35,652 nucleotides of DNA. Origin: an uncultured Prochlorococcus sp. (GTDB taxonomy: Bacteria > Cyanobacteriota > Cyanobacteriia > PCC-6307 > Cyanobiaceae). The position numbers were made by a program, and so were the translations under genes. Location of the stretch: assembly GCA_902627325.1 (NCBI GenBank), contig CACOIM010000010.1, forward strand, positions 1-35,652, read 5' to 3'. Under the pieces are notes generated by a model, which had not been told where the DNA came from, did not search any database, and saw only the letters and a program-made list of their open reading frames with translations. This document shows, one piece after another, positions 13,731 through 21,181 of this stretch (the stretch's first letter is position 1; each line of letters begins with the position of its first letter).

Positions 13731-14389
13731 CAGAAAATATAGTCTCTGATGAATATAGCATACTAAAGTTAAGTATTTTTGCTCAACCCAAAAATTCAAT
13801 TATTACATAGCGCTTTCGTTAATAAATTTCTAGGCTTCTATCGATTTAATTTATGTGAGTTATTCTCAAAATAATATTACGAATGAAAGTTGTAAATTAG
13901 TTATTTTCATTAACGTAAAGCTATTTTGTACATTGATACAATTTTAAACACATCTATGTGGTACTTAAAATTAACGTTTTAAATTAATCCTTTTTCAATA
14001 AAAAGCGTAATCAATACTAATGATGATCTTTGACGTAACTAGATAAATAGATCAAATTATGAATCTAACTTTAAAGAATATTTACTGCTAGTTATGTTTT
14101 TTAAGAAATAATTGGTCAGTATTTATATACATATTATTTTTAATAAATTAAAAAAAATGCTAAGGGGCTTCTGTTTTGAAAAATATATTACTATTCGGTA
14201 GTTGCTGAAGAATAATTTTCCTGTTTAAATAAAAACAGTAAATGCTTTATATTAATTTATACACATAAATGTATAAATTAATAGTTCTATTAGTTTAAAT
14301 ATTAAAAATAATAACTATTAATTTACATTGACCTAAATAAAAAGAGGAATATATGAGAATAGACCTACATAAATTAATGTTCCTTAAAT
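13731..14389. other. About 660-bp gap with inverted repeats
   Basis: No frame longer than about 20 codons with credible composition lies wholly in this stretch. It carries a 14-bp perfect inverted repeat at 14250-14283, a small hairpin (CTGTTT/AAACAG, near 14221-14238), and AATAAAAAGAGGAAT at 14336-14350, repeated at 17942-17956. A Shine-Dalgarno-like GAGGAA precedes an ATG at 14353 whose 56-codon frame overlaps the PsbY/PsbF-like gene out of frame; I regard that as incidental. The right part must contain the promoter of the gene at 14390, with a long leader. Confidence 0.5.
14250..14283. repeat. 14-bp perfect inverted repeat (6-nt spacer)
   Basis: TATTAATTTATACA (14250-14263) and its exact reverse complement (14270-14283) flank CATAAA. 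No T-run follows directly, so it is not a standard terminator. It could be an operator or a transcribed hairpin about 107 bp before the PsbY/PsbF-like gene. Confidence 0.6.
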
Positions 14390-14677
14390 ATGGATTTCAG
14401 AGTTGTTTTAGTTATCGCACCGCTTGTTATTGCTTGGATATCAACAGTTTATTGGCTAGGCAAATGGGATGTATTCCGTTTAACACCTCTTGGTCTTCCC
14501 AAAAAGGATGTAGCACCTTTTAAAAATTATCAAGTTTGGGAAGACTCAGCACTAGTTCCTGAAAGTGGTAGACCTGAAGAGGGATATCCTGTTTTTACAG
14601 TAAGAACTCTTGCAGTAAACGCGTTAGGAATTCCTACAGTATTTTTTCTTGGTGCAATACTAGCGATGCAATTTTAA
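14390..14677 (+). CDS. PsbY-like/PsbF-like two-helix protein (no haem-ligand His)
   Basis: A 95-residue protein of two parts. Residues 1-26 ([16 protein letters not shown]...) resemble the N-terminus of PsbY (MDWRVLVVLLPV type). Residues 66-95, [20 protein letters not shown] then [10 protein letters not shown], closely copy PsbF, the cytochrome b559 beta chain ([30 protein letters not shown]). The His that ligates haem in PsbF is Asn77 here, so it cannot act as a normal b559 beta subunit. The linker (residues 27-65) is polar and Pro-rich. It is transcribed alone behind a long non-coding leader. The likely location is the thylakoid, near photosystem II; the role is inferred only from resemblance. 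Confidence 0.75.
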   Translation: MDFRVVLVIAPLVIAWISTVYWLGKWDVFRLTPLGLPKKDVAPFKNYQVWEDSALVPESGRPEEGYPVFTVRTLAVNALGIPTVFFLGAILAMQF

Positions 14678-14830
14678 ATACTTGATTTGTATTCTCTGAA
14701 TGGTTTATATATTTAGCCAGAGATTATAAATATTTTTATAAACAATGAACTAAAATAAATATCTAAAAAAAATAGTTTGATTATTATCGCACTGAATATT
14801 TATTATTAGGGTTTCATAAGTTTCGTTTCT

Positions 14831-15235
14831 ATGCAAATCACATACGCTTGGAGTCTCTGTCTATCAGTGATAGTTGTTTTGGCTTCAATATTACCTCTTA
14901 CTCTTGGAAGGATTAAAGCTGGCTATTCTATTGAAAACATGTCAGCACCAAGGGCTTTATTTAATGACTTACCTGATTTTGGTAAGAGGGCAGTTTGGTG
15001 CCATCAAAATTGTTGGGAAAGCATTTCATTGCATGCTCCAGCTTGTTTATTATGCTTATTAACAACCCCAGATTCAAACTTAGCCATAATTGCTGCCTGG
15101 GCTCATCCCTTTGTAAGACTATTTTATATTCCTGCATATGTTCTTAATATTCCTGCAGCAAGAGGTATATTTTGGGCTACAGGACTTTTGGCAACTATTA
15201 TTTTGTATAAGGAAGCTATTTTTCAGATTCTTTAA
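14831..15235 (+). CDS. MAPEG family membrane protein
   Basis: A 134-residue protein with four helices and MAPEG-family features: GRIKAGYS after helix 1, RAVWCHQNCWES at residues 53-64 (the family's R..NxxEn element: Arg53, Asn60, Glu63), and RLFYIPAYVLNIPAARGI in the third to fourth helix region. MAPEG proteins are trimeric and in eukaryotes conjugate or isomerise with glutathione; bacterial COG3686 members are largely uncharacterised. A glutathione peroxidase elsewhere in the window fits thiol chemistry, but no linkage is shown. It starts with ATG and is monocistronic. Confidence 0.8.
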   Translation: MQITYAWSLCLSVIVVLASILPLTLGRIKAGYSIENMSAPRALFNDLPDFGKRAVWCHQNCWESISLHAPACLLCLLTTPDSNLAIIAAWAHPFVRLFYIPAYVLNIPAARGIFWATGLLATIILYKEAIFQIL

Positions 15236-16008
15236 TAAATGATAATTTAAAATTTTTATATATAAATTTCATTTATAAATATCACCTCACTTTATAACGC
15301 TAATTTCTTAGTGGATTTGGTAAATGTAGATCTATAAATTAAAAAACATAAGTTTCTAAAAAGTATTTTCACAAAATAACCCTCCGCACGACTCACTTGC
15401 CTAGCTCTATTGATAATCTTTGTATTGAATGCATAATCTAATAGCATCTATTGATGAAATTAGATTAACTTCTTATCATCAAGACATTTGCTTTTAACTT
15501 CCAAAAGATGTTATGTCAATTTTTAAAGGCATAAATTTTTGAAACCAATCCTTTAAAGTTTTATTTTTGAATTTTATTTAATAATTTCAAAAAAGATTTC
15601 TCTACCAATTTTTCTATGAAAGTAAACGAGTCATTATTATTTGATTTTTTTTTTATAAAAGAATTTAGTATTCGATTAATGCATTTTTAATACACAGTAA
15701 TTCTAACTTTAAAAAATAATTCAACACCTTAAAAATCCTAGTGAATATATTAAGCTATAGACAAGGAATAACCTCTTTAAATTTTGTTGAAGATCCTAAT
15801 ATATTTTTTCTTCATAAATTCTTATTTATAAGTAGATTCCTAAACCTTTTTTCAAGATATTCTTTTCAATATGGATTAATATATTTTTTCTATTTTATCT
15901 TCTAATAAATAATATTTATTTTCTTCAATTATCCGAAATAATAAAAGATAGTAATAGTATTTCAATGACTAATGTTGATTGCATTGAAATATATGTATTT
16001 AATATAAA
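15236..16008. other. 773-bp gap, mostly without recognisable genes
   Basis: This is the longest gene-poor stretch of the window. One short segment around 15380-15412 (CCCTCCGCACGACTCACTTG, then CCTAGCTC) is markedly richer in GC than its surroundings and is in no credible frame. It may be part of an RNA gene or a decayed gene. A GTG-started frame at 15741-15905 (54 codons, Phe-rich, ITSLNFVEDPNIFFLHKFLF in part) is the best coding candidate but lacks a Shine-Dalgarno and an ATG. No terminator-type hairpin with a T-run was found. Confidence 0.4.
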
Positions 16009-16260
16009 TTAAAAAATTTTTGTTTTCCTAACAAGAAAATTATTTCTTGTAATAAGAGTTGAATCTTTTACCTCAAATCCACTTATCGCTGATATTTCAC
16101 CCTTTATTCCTTCTAATGTTAATTGTTCTATTATTCCTTTTATAACTTCATCTTCTACTAATTTCCTATCAATTCTTTCAGGTGTTATGTCTGATAACCA
16201 CTTTGAGGTCTTTTTTTGAACGACTTCTGTTGCATTAGTTATTTTAAGGTAAATGGCCAT
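16009..16260 (-). CDS. Conserved-looking hypothetical protein, 83 aa
   Basis: An 83-residue soluble alpha/beta-like protein starting MAIYLKITNATEVVQKKTSK. It has a central WLSDITPERIDRKLVEDEVI, then a helix (KGIIEQLTLEGIKGEISAIS) and two C-terminal strands with RNNFLVRKTKIF. There is no signal peptide or membrane helix. The even, domain-like composition indicates a real gene; I cannot name the family. It is the last gene of a probable minus-strand transcript with the thioesterase and the 75-aa membrane protein (34-bp and 6-bp gaps). Confidence 0.72.
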   Translation of the reverse strand: MAIYLKITNATEVVQKKTSKWLSDITPERIDRKLVEDEVIKGIIEQLTLEGIKGEISAISGFEVKDSTLITRNNFLVRKTKIF

Positions 16261-16294
16261 TAATTTTTATTATATTTATTAATTATAAAACAGT

Positions 16295-16522
16295 TTATTT
16301 ATTATTTTTATCTTTACTCTCCCAATCAAGAAATTGAAAAACGAAGATAGCAAATATTGAAAAAAAAATAATAAATAATCCTAACCATCCTAAAAATTTA
16401 TTTTCTATAAATAAATTTGTAAGCATAGAATTCTCTTGATAATTTGATTCCATTTCATATTGATACGAATCAATTACTTGTAAAAAATTTTTTATAAAAA
16501 AAGTGTTGATTAAAATTATCAT
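16295..16522 (-). CDS. Single-helix membrane protein, 75 aa
   Basis: A 75-residue frame beginning 6 bp after the thioesterase stop. The main helix is at about residues 45-67 (WLGLFIIFFSIFAIFVFQFL), ending in a polar tail DWESKDKNNK. The first 22 residues are also hydrophobic; the true start could be Met23 (MESNYQENSMLTNLF) or Met33. Tight spacing on both sides supports an operon with the thioesterase upstream and the 83-aa gene downstream. The family is unknown. Confidence 0.55.
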   Translation of the reverse strand: MIILINTFFIKNFLQVIDSYQYEMESNYQENSMLTNLFIENKFLGWLGLFIIFFSIFAIFVFQFLDWESKDKNNK

Positions 16523-16528
16523 TTTTTT

Positions 16529-16954
16529 TTAAGATGCTTTACTCAAGATGTTCAAATAACTCTCTATAAAATGTGGTCTCTTTCTGACAACTTTAAAAGT
16601 TTCTTTATTTATTAAAACAACATCGACACTGGCTTCTGCATTTATTTTGTTCTTTTTGTTAATAAACTTTGAATTCACTTTAATTCTAGGGCCTTTACTT
16701 TTAATAAAGAAGCTTTTTATAATAATTTCCTCACCAATCATTATTGGTATTAGATACTTTATTTCAACTTTATAAACTGGCATTTCAAAGCCCTTATTAA
16801 GAAGCTCGATATATTGTAATCCTGCCTTTCCAATTGAATCAATTCTCGATTCTTCAAGCCAATTTAAGTATGTGCCATGCCACATTACTCCAGCATGATC
16901 TGTGTGTTGTGGTAAAACCTTTTTTTTTAATTCCCATGGATTAATGCTATTCAT
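16529..16954 (-). CDS. 4HBT-type (hot-dog fold) acyl-CoA thioesterase
   Basis: A 141-residue protein with the 4-hydroxybenzoyl-CoA thioesterase signature HTDHAGVMWHGTYLNWLEES at residues 17-36, in which Asp19 is the likely catalytic residue and HGTYLxWxEE the substrate-proximal helix. The central VEIKYLIPIMIGEEIIIKSF strand pair is typical. The family hydrolyses acyl- or aryl-CoA thioesters (YbgC/FadM-like; in cyanobacteria one member makes 1,4-dihydroxy-2-naphthoate), and the substrate here cannot be assigned. It starts with ATG and is the first gene of a probable three-gene transcript. The 103-bp divergent region to its right should hold its promoter. Confidence 0.85.
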   Translation of the reverse strand: MNSINPWELKKKVLPQHTDHAGVMWHGTYLNWLEESRIDSIGKAGLQYIELLNKGFEMPVYKVEIKYLIPIMIGEEIIIKSFFIKSKGPRIKVNSKFINKKNKINAEASVDVVLINKETFKVVRKRPHFIESYLNILSKAS

Positions 16955-17057
16955 AAAATCTATTGCACCTAAACATTAACCATATGATAATGATAAACTA
17001 TTATTAATTATTCATTGTTATAAATTATTCAAAAACAGTTTAATTGCAATTTTTCCT

Positions 17058-17294
17058 ATGTTTAGAAAAGATGATAAAGATAGAAATTTAAAGAAGATCT
17101 TTCAATGGGAAGATTATTTAAATTGGCACAAAATGTCAAGACAACAAAAGATTAATTTAAAAAGGGCTTGCTTATTCCCCTTTTTAGCTTTTTTTGTTTA
17201 TAGATTTTTATCCGAATTTACATATGCAATCTTATTATTAGTATGTATTTATCTACTTATAAGATTTAAAAATAGAAGAAGGATAACTAAATAA
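17058..17294 (+). CDS. Basic two-helix membrane protein, 78 aa
   Basis: A 78-residue protein with a charged N-terminus (MFRKDDKDRNLKKIFQWEDY), a basic linker and two closely spaced hydrophobic segments (LFPFLAFFVYRFLSE and YAILLLVCIYLLIRF), ending RFKNRRRITK. The FVYRFLSE segment is like FVYRLLSE in the 12775 product. It is divergent from the thioesterase operon. No family is recognised; the ATG start and strong positive-inside pattern support it. Confidence 0.62.
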   Translation: MFRKDDKDRNLKKIFQWEDYLNWHKMSRQQKINLKRACLFPFLAFFVYRFLSEFTYAILLLVCIYLLIRFKNRRRITK

Positions 17295-17519
17295 TGAGTT
17301 TTACTATTTACTAATCTAATTAAGAATCTAAGATCCATATTTATATTATTTCTTAACCAAAATTCACTTTATTCTTAAATTAATAATTCTCTGAATAGAA
17401 AAATTTTTTATCATTAATTGTTTTATTACTTATATTAAAAAAAAGTTTTTTTGCAAATTTTAAATATTTTTTATACAACTAATGTATTAAGAAATGCCAT
17501 TTATATAAATTGGAAGTCT

Positions 17520-17525
17520 TATAAT
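17520..17525 (+). promoter_or_regulatory. -10 box TATAAT for the 17547 gene
   Basis: TATAAT lies about 22 bp before the chosen ATG at 17547, which would leave a very short leader. No obvious -35 element is present. It is consistent with a sigma-70-type promoter after a 225-bp non-coding stretch. Confidence 0.35.
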
Positions 17526-17546
17526 GTATAAAATTTGATAAATAAT

Positions 17547-17921
17547 ATGGAATTTTTAAAGTTCTTTATTTTTGGAATAGCAGGCGTTAGTGTTATTATC
17601 TGGGTTGCTCTTATAGCTCTCTGGCATGTTTATATGTTTCCTAGAATTTTTAATCGAGATAATGTTAGTTCAACAAACGCAAATATAATTTCAGATGAGT
17701 TAGAAACAAAACCAATACTTGGCTCATTATTAAATAGTGAGAATTTACCTGAAATAACAGATAGAAAAAAATACTCAATGAAATCTCTTGTTATCGCAGA
17801 TTTTGGCAGACTAAATAATTTAAAGTTGGACCCCCTTTATACATCAGTTTCTTTAGGGGTAGTATTCGCAACTTTTACCATAATCACATACGGTCTTCAT
17901 AGTGGTTTCCCTCAAGCTTAA
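17547..17921 (+). CDS. Two-helix hypothetical membrane protein, 124 aa
   Basis: The first helix is residues about 4-27 (LKFFIFGIAGVSVIIWVALI), followed by WHVYMFPRIFNRDN. A ~60-residue polar loop ends in KSLVIADFGRLNNLKLDPLY, and a second helix (TSVSLGVVFATFTIITYGLH) ends SGFPQA. The layout suggests a thylakoid protein with a sizeable loop. I do not recognise the family. A TTG four codons earlier (17535) is possible, but the ATG fits better. It is followed on the same strand by the secreted protein at 18012 (90-bp gap). Confidence 0.7.
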   Translation: MEFLKFFIFGIAGVSVIIWVALIALWHVYMFPRIFNRDNVSSTNANIISDELETKPILGSLLNSENLPEITDRKKYSMKSLVIADFGRLNNLKLDPLYTSVSLGVVFATFTIITYGLHSGFPQA

Positions 17922-18011
17922 TTAAAATTAATTTTAAACTTAATAAAAAGAGGAATTTTTAATATATAAATTCAATGAGATTTAATTTCCTTTTTGAGTT
18001 TTACTTTTTAA

Positions 18012-18287
18012 ATGAAAACAAATAGAATAGGATTAATTAATTCATATATGAAATTTATTCTTACATCACTACTCACATTTATTTTCTCTTTTTTAATTAA
18101 CACTCAAATTGTTATTGCTGATCAATTGGATACCTCAAGCCAAATAGAAAGTGATTCATTAGAAAGGATAGAAAATACCAAGGATATTGAAAAATCCTCA
18201 AAATTAAAAAAGAGTGAGGGAGATATCTTTGGAGATGAACAAACATTTCCTTTCGTTGCTGGGTTGGGAAAAAATGCTGCACATTAA
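18012..18287 (+). CDS. Secreted/lumenal small protein ending in GDEQTFPFVAGLGKNAAH
   Basis: A 91-residue protein with a signal peptide. Either the first ATG or, more typically, Met13 (MKFILTSLLTFIFSFLI) starts it, with likely cleavage after VIA before DQLDTS. The mature part is a polar, Ser/Glu/Lys-rich linker followed by DIFGDEQTFPFVAGLGKNAA, which looks like a conserved short functional motif. It could be a lumenal photosystem-associated factor, but this is inference from its layout. AATAAAAAGAGGAAT (17942-17956) in its leader is also found before the PsbY/PsbF-like gene. Confidence 0.68.
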   Translation: MKTNRIGLINSYMKFILTSLLTFIFSFLINTQIVIADQLDTSSQIESDSLERIENTKDIEKSSKLKKSEGDIFGDEQTFPFVAGLGKNAAH

Positions 18288-18323
18288 TCATTTCTGTGCC
18301 TATTTAAGTATCTTTTATTTATT

Positions 18324-18494
18324 TTGAAAGGTTTAAGAGTTCTAGAATTAGCTAAAGCTTTGGATACTGATTATTCAGACATTCTTGCTATCTGCGCAAT
18401 TCTAAATTTAACTGCTACCTCTAGATTAAGTACTCTTTCGTTTGAAGACTGCAAGAAAATAACAGATTATTATGAGGTAATGAACAGAAAATAA
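18324..18494 (+). CDS. Stand-alone IF2_N-type domain protein, 56 aa
   Basis: A TTG-started 56-residue protein: KGLRVLELAKALDTDYSDIL, then AICAILNLTATSRLSTLSFE and DCKKITDYYE. This matches the small helical IF2_N domain found at the N-terminus of translation initiation factor IF-2 ('rVyELAKelnvsskeLl..lk.lg....s.lsls.eeakki'). Nothing else of IF-2 is present, so it is a free-standing domain. It may interact with RNA or the ribosome, but there is no direct evidence. No ATG is available upstream in frame. It lies 36 bp after the secreted protein on the same strand and is convergent with the DUF2470 gene. Confidence 0.68.
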   Translation: MKGLRVLELAKALDTDYSDILAICAILNLTATSRLSTLSFEDCKKITDYYEVMNRK

Positions 18495-18505
18495 ATTTAC
18501 TACAT

Positions 18506-18766
18506 CTATATTTCTTCAATGTTTTTAATCATTGAAACTAATGTTTTATGAATTTCATCTTCTGATATTTCTTCCTTAAAATTTATTACCGCTATTTTAT
18601 TGTCATATTTAATTTTCATTGAAGTATTATTGATTTCCTCCATCTTTGCATCTTCAAATTGTTCAATTTTGGCATAAAACTTCAAATATTTATGAATGGA
18701 ATCCATATGATCTTTATTCATATGATCGCAAACTCTTTTACTAGTTTTTTCATTAATAAATTTCAT
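18506..18766 (-). CDS. DUF2470 domain protein (HugZ-type C-terminal domain)
   Basis: An 86-residue protein starting with the DUF2470 signature, RVCDHMNKDHMDSIHKYLKF, followed by AKMEEINNTSMKIKY and strands ending in INFKEEISEDEI. This domain occurs alone in cyanobacteria and fused to the FMN-binding split barrel of haem-degrading HugZ proteins, where its His residues are near the haem. Here it is alone. A haem or tetrapyrrole link is therefore only family-level inference. It starts with ATG. The dus gene is immediately upstream? No: dus lies to its right on the same strand, 58 bp away, so the two may be co-transcribed. Confidence 0.8.
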   Translation of the reverse strand: MKFINEKTSKRVCDHMNKDHMDSIHKYLKFYAKIEQFEDAKMEEINNTSMKIKYDNKIAVINFKEEISEDEIHKTLVSMIKNIEEI

Positions 18767-18824
18767 ATAAGAATAAGAAAATAATTTTTAATTGTAATTT
18801 ATATACAAATTTTATAAAAAGGTT

Positions 18825-19820
18825 TTAACTTTTATTTTTTAGTGAAGAAATCATTAATAGAATTTCATCTTTAGCTTCTTGAGGACTTTTGGCTTTAACT
18901 AGATTTTTTCTTAAACTCTGAGCACCATCAAACTCTTTACAAGTCCATGCTATGTATTTTCTCGCCAAAAGTAATCCGTGCTGACCTTTTTCAAATATTA
19001 ATTCATCAATATGCTCAATTATTAAGTGTAATTTTTCCTCTACTGTAGGTTTCTTGAAGTTTTCTAACCCTTTAAGTGCTGAGTCAATTTCTCCTATTAT
19101 CCAGGGAGAGCCTAGAATTCCCCTTCCGATCATTATCCCATCAGCTTTTGTAATTTTTAAGCACTCAGTTGCATCCTTTACGTTGTATATGTCTCCATTC
19201 GCAATAAGAGGGATTTCTAATTCTTCCTTTAATTTTCTAATAAACTGCCAATCAGCTTTGCCATTAAAACCTTGCTCTCTTGTTCGACCATGAATTGTAA
19301 ACATATTTGCACCTGCATCTTGAAGGCGCAATAAAAAATCTATTATATTTTTGTCTTTATATGACCAACCTATTCTAGTTTTAACAGAGACGGGAATATT
19401 AACTGCTCTAGAAATCTGTTTTACTAGTTCAACAGCCAAAGAAGGATCTTTTAGAAGGGCACTACCTCCACCTTTTTTAGCTATTTTTTTGACTGGACAA
19501 CCCATATTTATATCAATTATATATGCACCTAAGGATTCTGCTTCTTTCGCAGCATCAGCAATTGAATTAGGTCTATTGTCAAATAGCTGAATACCGACTG
19601 GCCCCTCTTCATTACTTATTTGATTTATTTTTTCTAAGCCATATCCAAGTTTTAAACTTGTAGCGTTAATCATTTCTGTAAAAAGAAGTGAATCAGGAGC
19701 CCATCTTCTTATAAATTTTCTAAAAATTTTATCTGTTACACCTGCTAGTGGAGATTGAATTACATTACTTTTTATTTCCCTAGATACTCCTCTTCCCTTT
19801 ATTATTAATGAAGTATTCAT
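18825..19820 (-). CDS. dus: tRNA-dihydrouridine synthase (DusB-like)
   Basis: A 331-residue FMN-dependent TIM-barrel enzyme that reduces uridine to dihydrouridine in tRNA D-loops. Motifs in order: SPLAGVTDKIFRKF (residues 23-36), GIQLFDNRP, DINMGCPVKKIAKKGGGSAL with catalytic Cys108, SVKTRIGW, IHGRTREQGFNGKADW, LIANGDIYN and DGIMIGRGILGSPW. All FMN- and tRNA-contacting elements appear intact, and the length is normal. It starts with ATG. The DUF2470 gene follows downstream on the same strand. The upstream 250 bp to the secreted two-Cys gene are non-coding and should contain both divergent promoters. Confidence 0.95.
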   Translation of the reverse strand: MNTSLIIKGRGVSREIKSNVIQSPLAGVTDKIFRKFIRRWAPDSLLFTEMINATSLKLGYGLEKINQISNEEGPVGIQLFDNRPNSIADAAKEAESLGAYIIDINMGCPVKKIAKKGGGSALLKDPSLAVELVKQISRAVNIPVSVKTRIGWSYKDKNIIDFLLRLQDAGANMFTIHGRTREQGFNGKADWQFIRKLKEELEIPLIANGDIYNVKDATECLKITKADGIMIGRGILGSPWIIGEIDSALKGLENFKKPTVEEKLHLIIEHIDELIFEKGQHGLLLARKYIAWTCKEFDGAQSLRKNLVKAKSPQEAKDEILLMISSLKNKS

Positions 19821-20071
19821 TAATTAATTCTATAATAAGAATAATTCTAAAATATTCTTCAAATTTTATCTTTGAGAGATATCTTTAATTTTTTAAATAT
19901 ATAATTTTTTATAATAAGATTTAAGCCATAGCAACTAATTTACATAAATATTATTGTTAGTCTAAGTATTAAGGAATAATTAAAATAAATTTAGATATAG
20001 GAAAAAATAAACAATATTTACGTAATCAAGTATTACTTTTTGCTAATTTAGGTATACAAACCCTATTTGAT

Positions 20072-20467
20072 TTGTTTTATCAAGTATTACCATTTCTAAT
20101 TTCTTTATACCTTTTAGTTGTTCCAACAAAGGTAGATGCTTTACAAGGTAATATTGATTTAACTAATGCACAATCTTCTGTTGGTCAAAGATTTGCTAAG
20201 GTCTTTTGTGAAGCTAAAAAAGGAGGGGTTAATTCAGAGACTGCAAGCGAATATGCTCTCAATAATACTTACTTAAAATTTGTTGCATTCCCTGATGATG
20301 AACAATATCTAGATGATTTATGGTCTTTCACTTCAAAAAGTATAAATGATGCTTGTGGTGAAGTAGTAGATATAGATGAATTAAAAGAATTGGAAATTTT
20401 CTTTAAAGAAGAGGGGATAATAGCTTCTAATAGAGATTTATATCTACCGTCTTTTGAAAATAATTAG
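20072..20467 (+). CDS. Secreted two-Cys hypothetical protein, 131 aa (family A)
   Basis: A TTG-started protein; no in-frame ATG exists although the frame stays open back to 19973. The signal peptide (FLISLYLLVVPTKVDA) is cleaved probably before LQGN. The mature part has two Cys 48 residues apart, AKVFCEAKKGG and NDACGEVVD, matching the layout of the products at 4562 and 30063. The intervening helix includes SEYALNNTYLKFV, comparable with SAIIETENIVAFS at 30063. A periplasmic or lumenal disulfide-bearing protein is likely; the function is unknown. Confidence 0.68.
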   Translation: MFYQVLPFLISLYLLVVPTKVDALQGNIDLTNAQSSVGQRFAKVFCEAKKGGVNSETASEYALNNTYLKFVAFPDDEQYLDDLWSFTSKSINDACGEVVDIDELKELEIFFKEEGIIASNRDLYLPSFENN

Positions 20468-20514
20468 TTTAATCTTTTAACTTATACTAAACTGAGTAAA
20501 ATATTGATGAATAG

Positions 20515-20988
20515 ATGACTATTTTTGGTTTAAATTCTCCTGAGATATTTGTAATATTATTGATTTTATTAGTCATTTTAGGAACGAAAAGGATTGAAAT
20601 TGGTTTAAATCTTTTTTCAAAATTATTAAAATTTCTTTTAAACAATCGAAATAATTCGAACAAAGTAGATAAAGAGAAAGAACCAATCAAAGATATAGAG
20701 GAAACTCAAGCTAAAGAGGAAAAAATATCAAAAAATGAAAAACCAACTAATACTAAAGAGAAAGCACAATTCAAAGATATAGAGGAAACTCAAGCTAAAG
20801 AGGAAGAATCAGAAAAAAAATTAAAAATATCTAATGTAGAGAATAAAGGGAAAAATTCAATAACTACAAACGTTCCAAAAGGAATAAAGAAAGATAAAAC
20901 TGTTAATAAGTTAAAAACAAAAGTTCCAAAGAGGATTTTGAAAGAAAAAACTGCTAGAAAATCTAAAACAATAAATCAAGAGGAATAG
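20515..20988 (+). CDS. TatA-like protein with repetitive Lys/Glu-rich tail
   Basis: The N-terminus, FGLNSPEIFVILLILLVILG followed by TKRIEIGLNLFSKLLKFL, has the TatA/TatB plan of a short membrane helix, the 'LG' hinge and an amphipathic helix, although the usual 'GPKxLPelgrslG' is altered. TatA/B form the twin-arginine translocase. The remaining ~110 residues are a highly charged, low-complexity tail. KDIEETQAKEE occurs twice (about residues 59 and 87), encoded by a 35-bp exact DNA repeat, and VPKxIxKxKT also occurs twice. No tatC is nearby. It may be a Tat component or a TatA-derived protein of other function. It starts with ATG. Confidence 0.75.
   Translation: MTIFGLNSPEIFVILLILLVILGTKRIEIGLNLFSKLLKFLLNNRNNSNKVDKEKEPIKDIEETQAKEEKISKNEKPTNTKEKAQFKDIEETQAKEEESEKKLKISNVENKGKNSITTNVPKGIKKDKTVNKLKTKVPKRILKEKTARKSKTINQEE
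20687..20805 (+). repeat. 35-bp exact direct repeat, 84-bp period
   Basis: Positions 20687-20721 and 20771-20805 are identical, within the TatA-like gene; the period is a multiple of three, so the reading frame is kept and the same KDIEETQAKEE peptide is encoded twice. This indicates a recent internal duplication. Confidence 0.9.
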
Positions 20989-21181
20989 CAAGATAAATCT
21001 ACTGTAATGAATTTAAATTTAATATAAATTAAAACAACACTAGAAATTGGGAAATTACAATAATTAAGTTTATAAATCAAATTATTTTTAATCTTATATT
21101 TTTTTAAACTTATTTAATTTTCATTAATTTTGGTTGAATTTATCTCTAAAGAAACTATGTTTAAAAAAATTTAAAATATAA

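Noticed and set aside
14353-14523. 56-codon ATG frame with a good Shine-Dalgarno-like GAGGAA, overlapping the PsbY/PsbF-like gene out of frame
   Set aside because: It is Cys/Ser-rich without any pattern and ends inside a strongly conserved-looking gene. The Shine-Dalgarno is part of a motif that also occurs at 17942.
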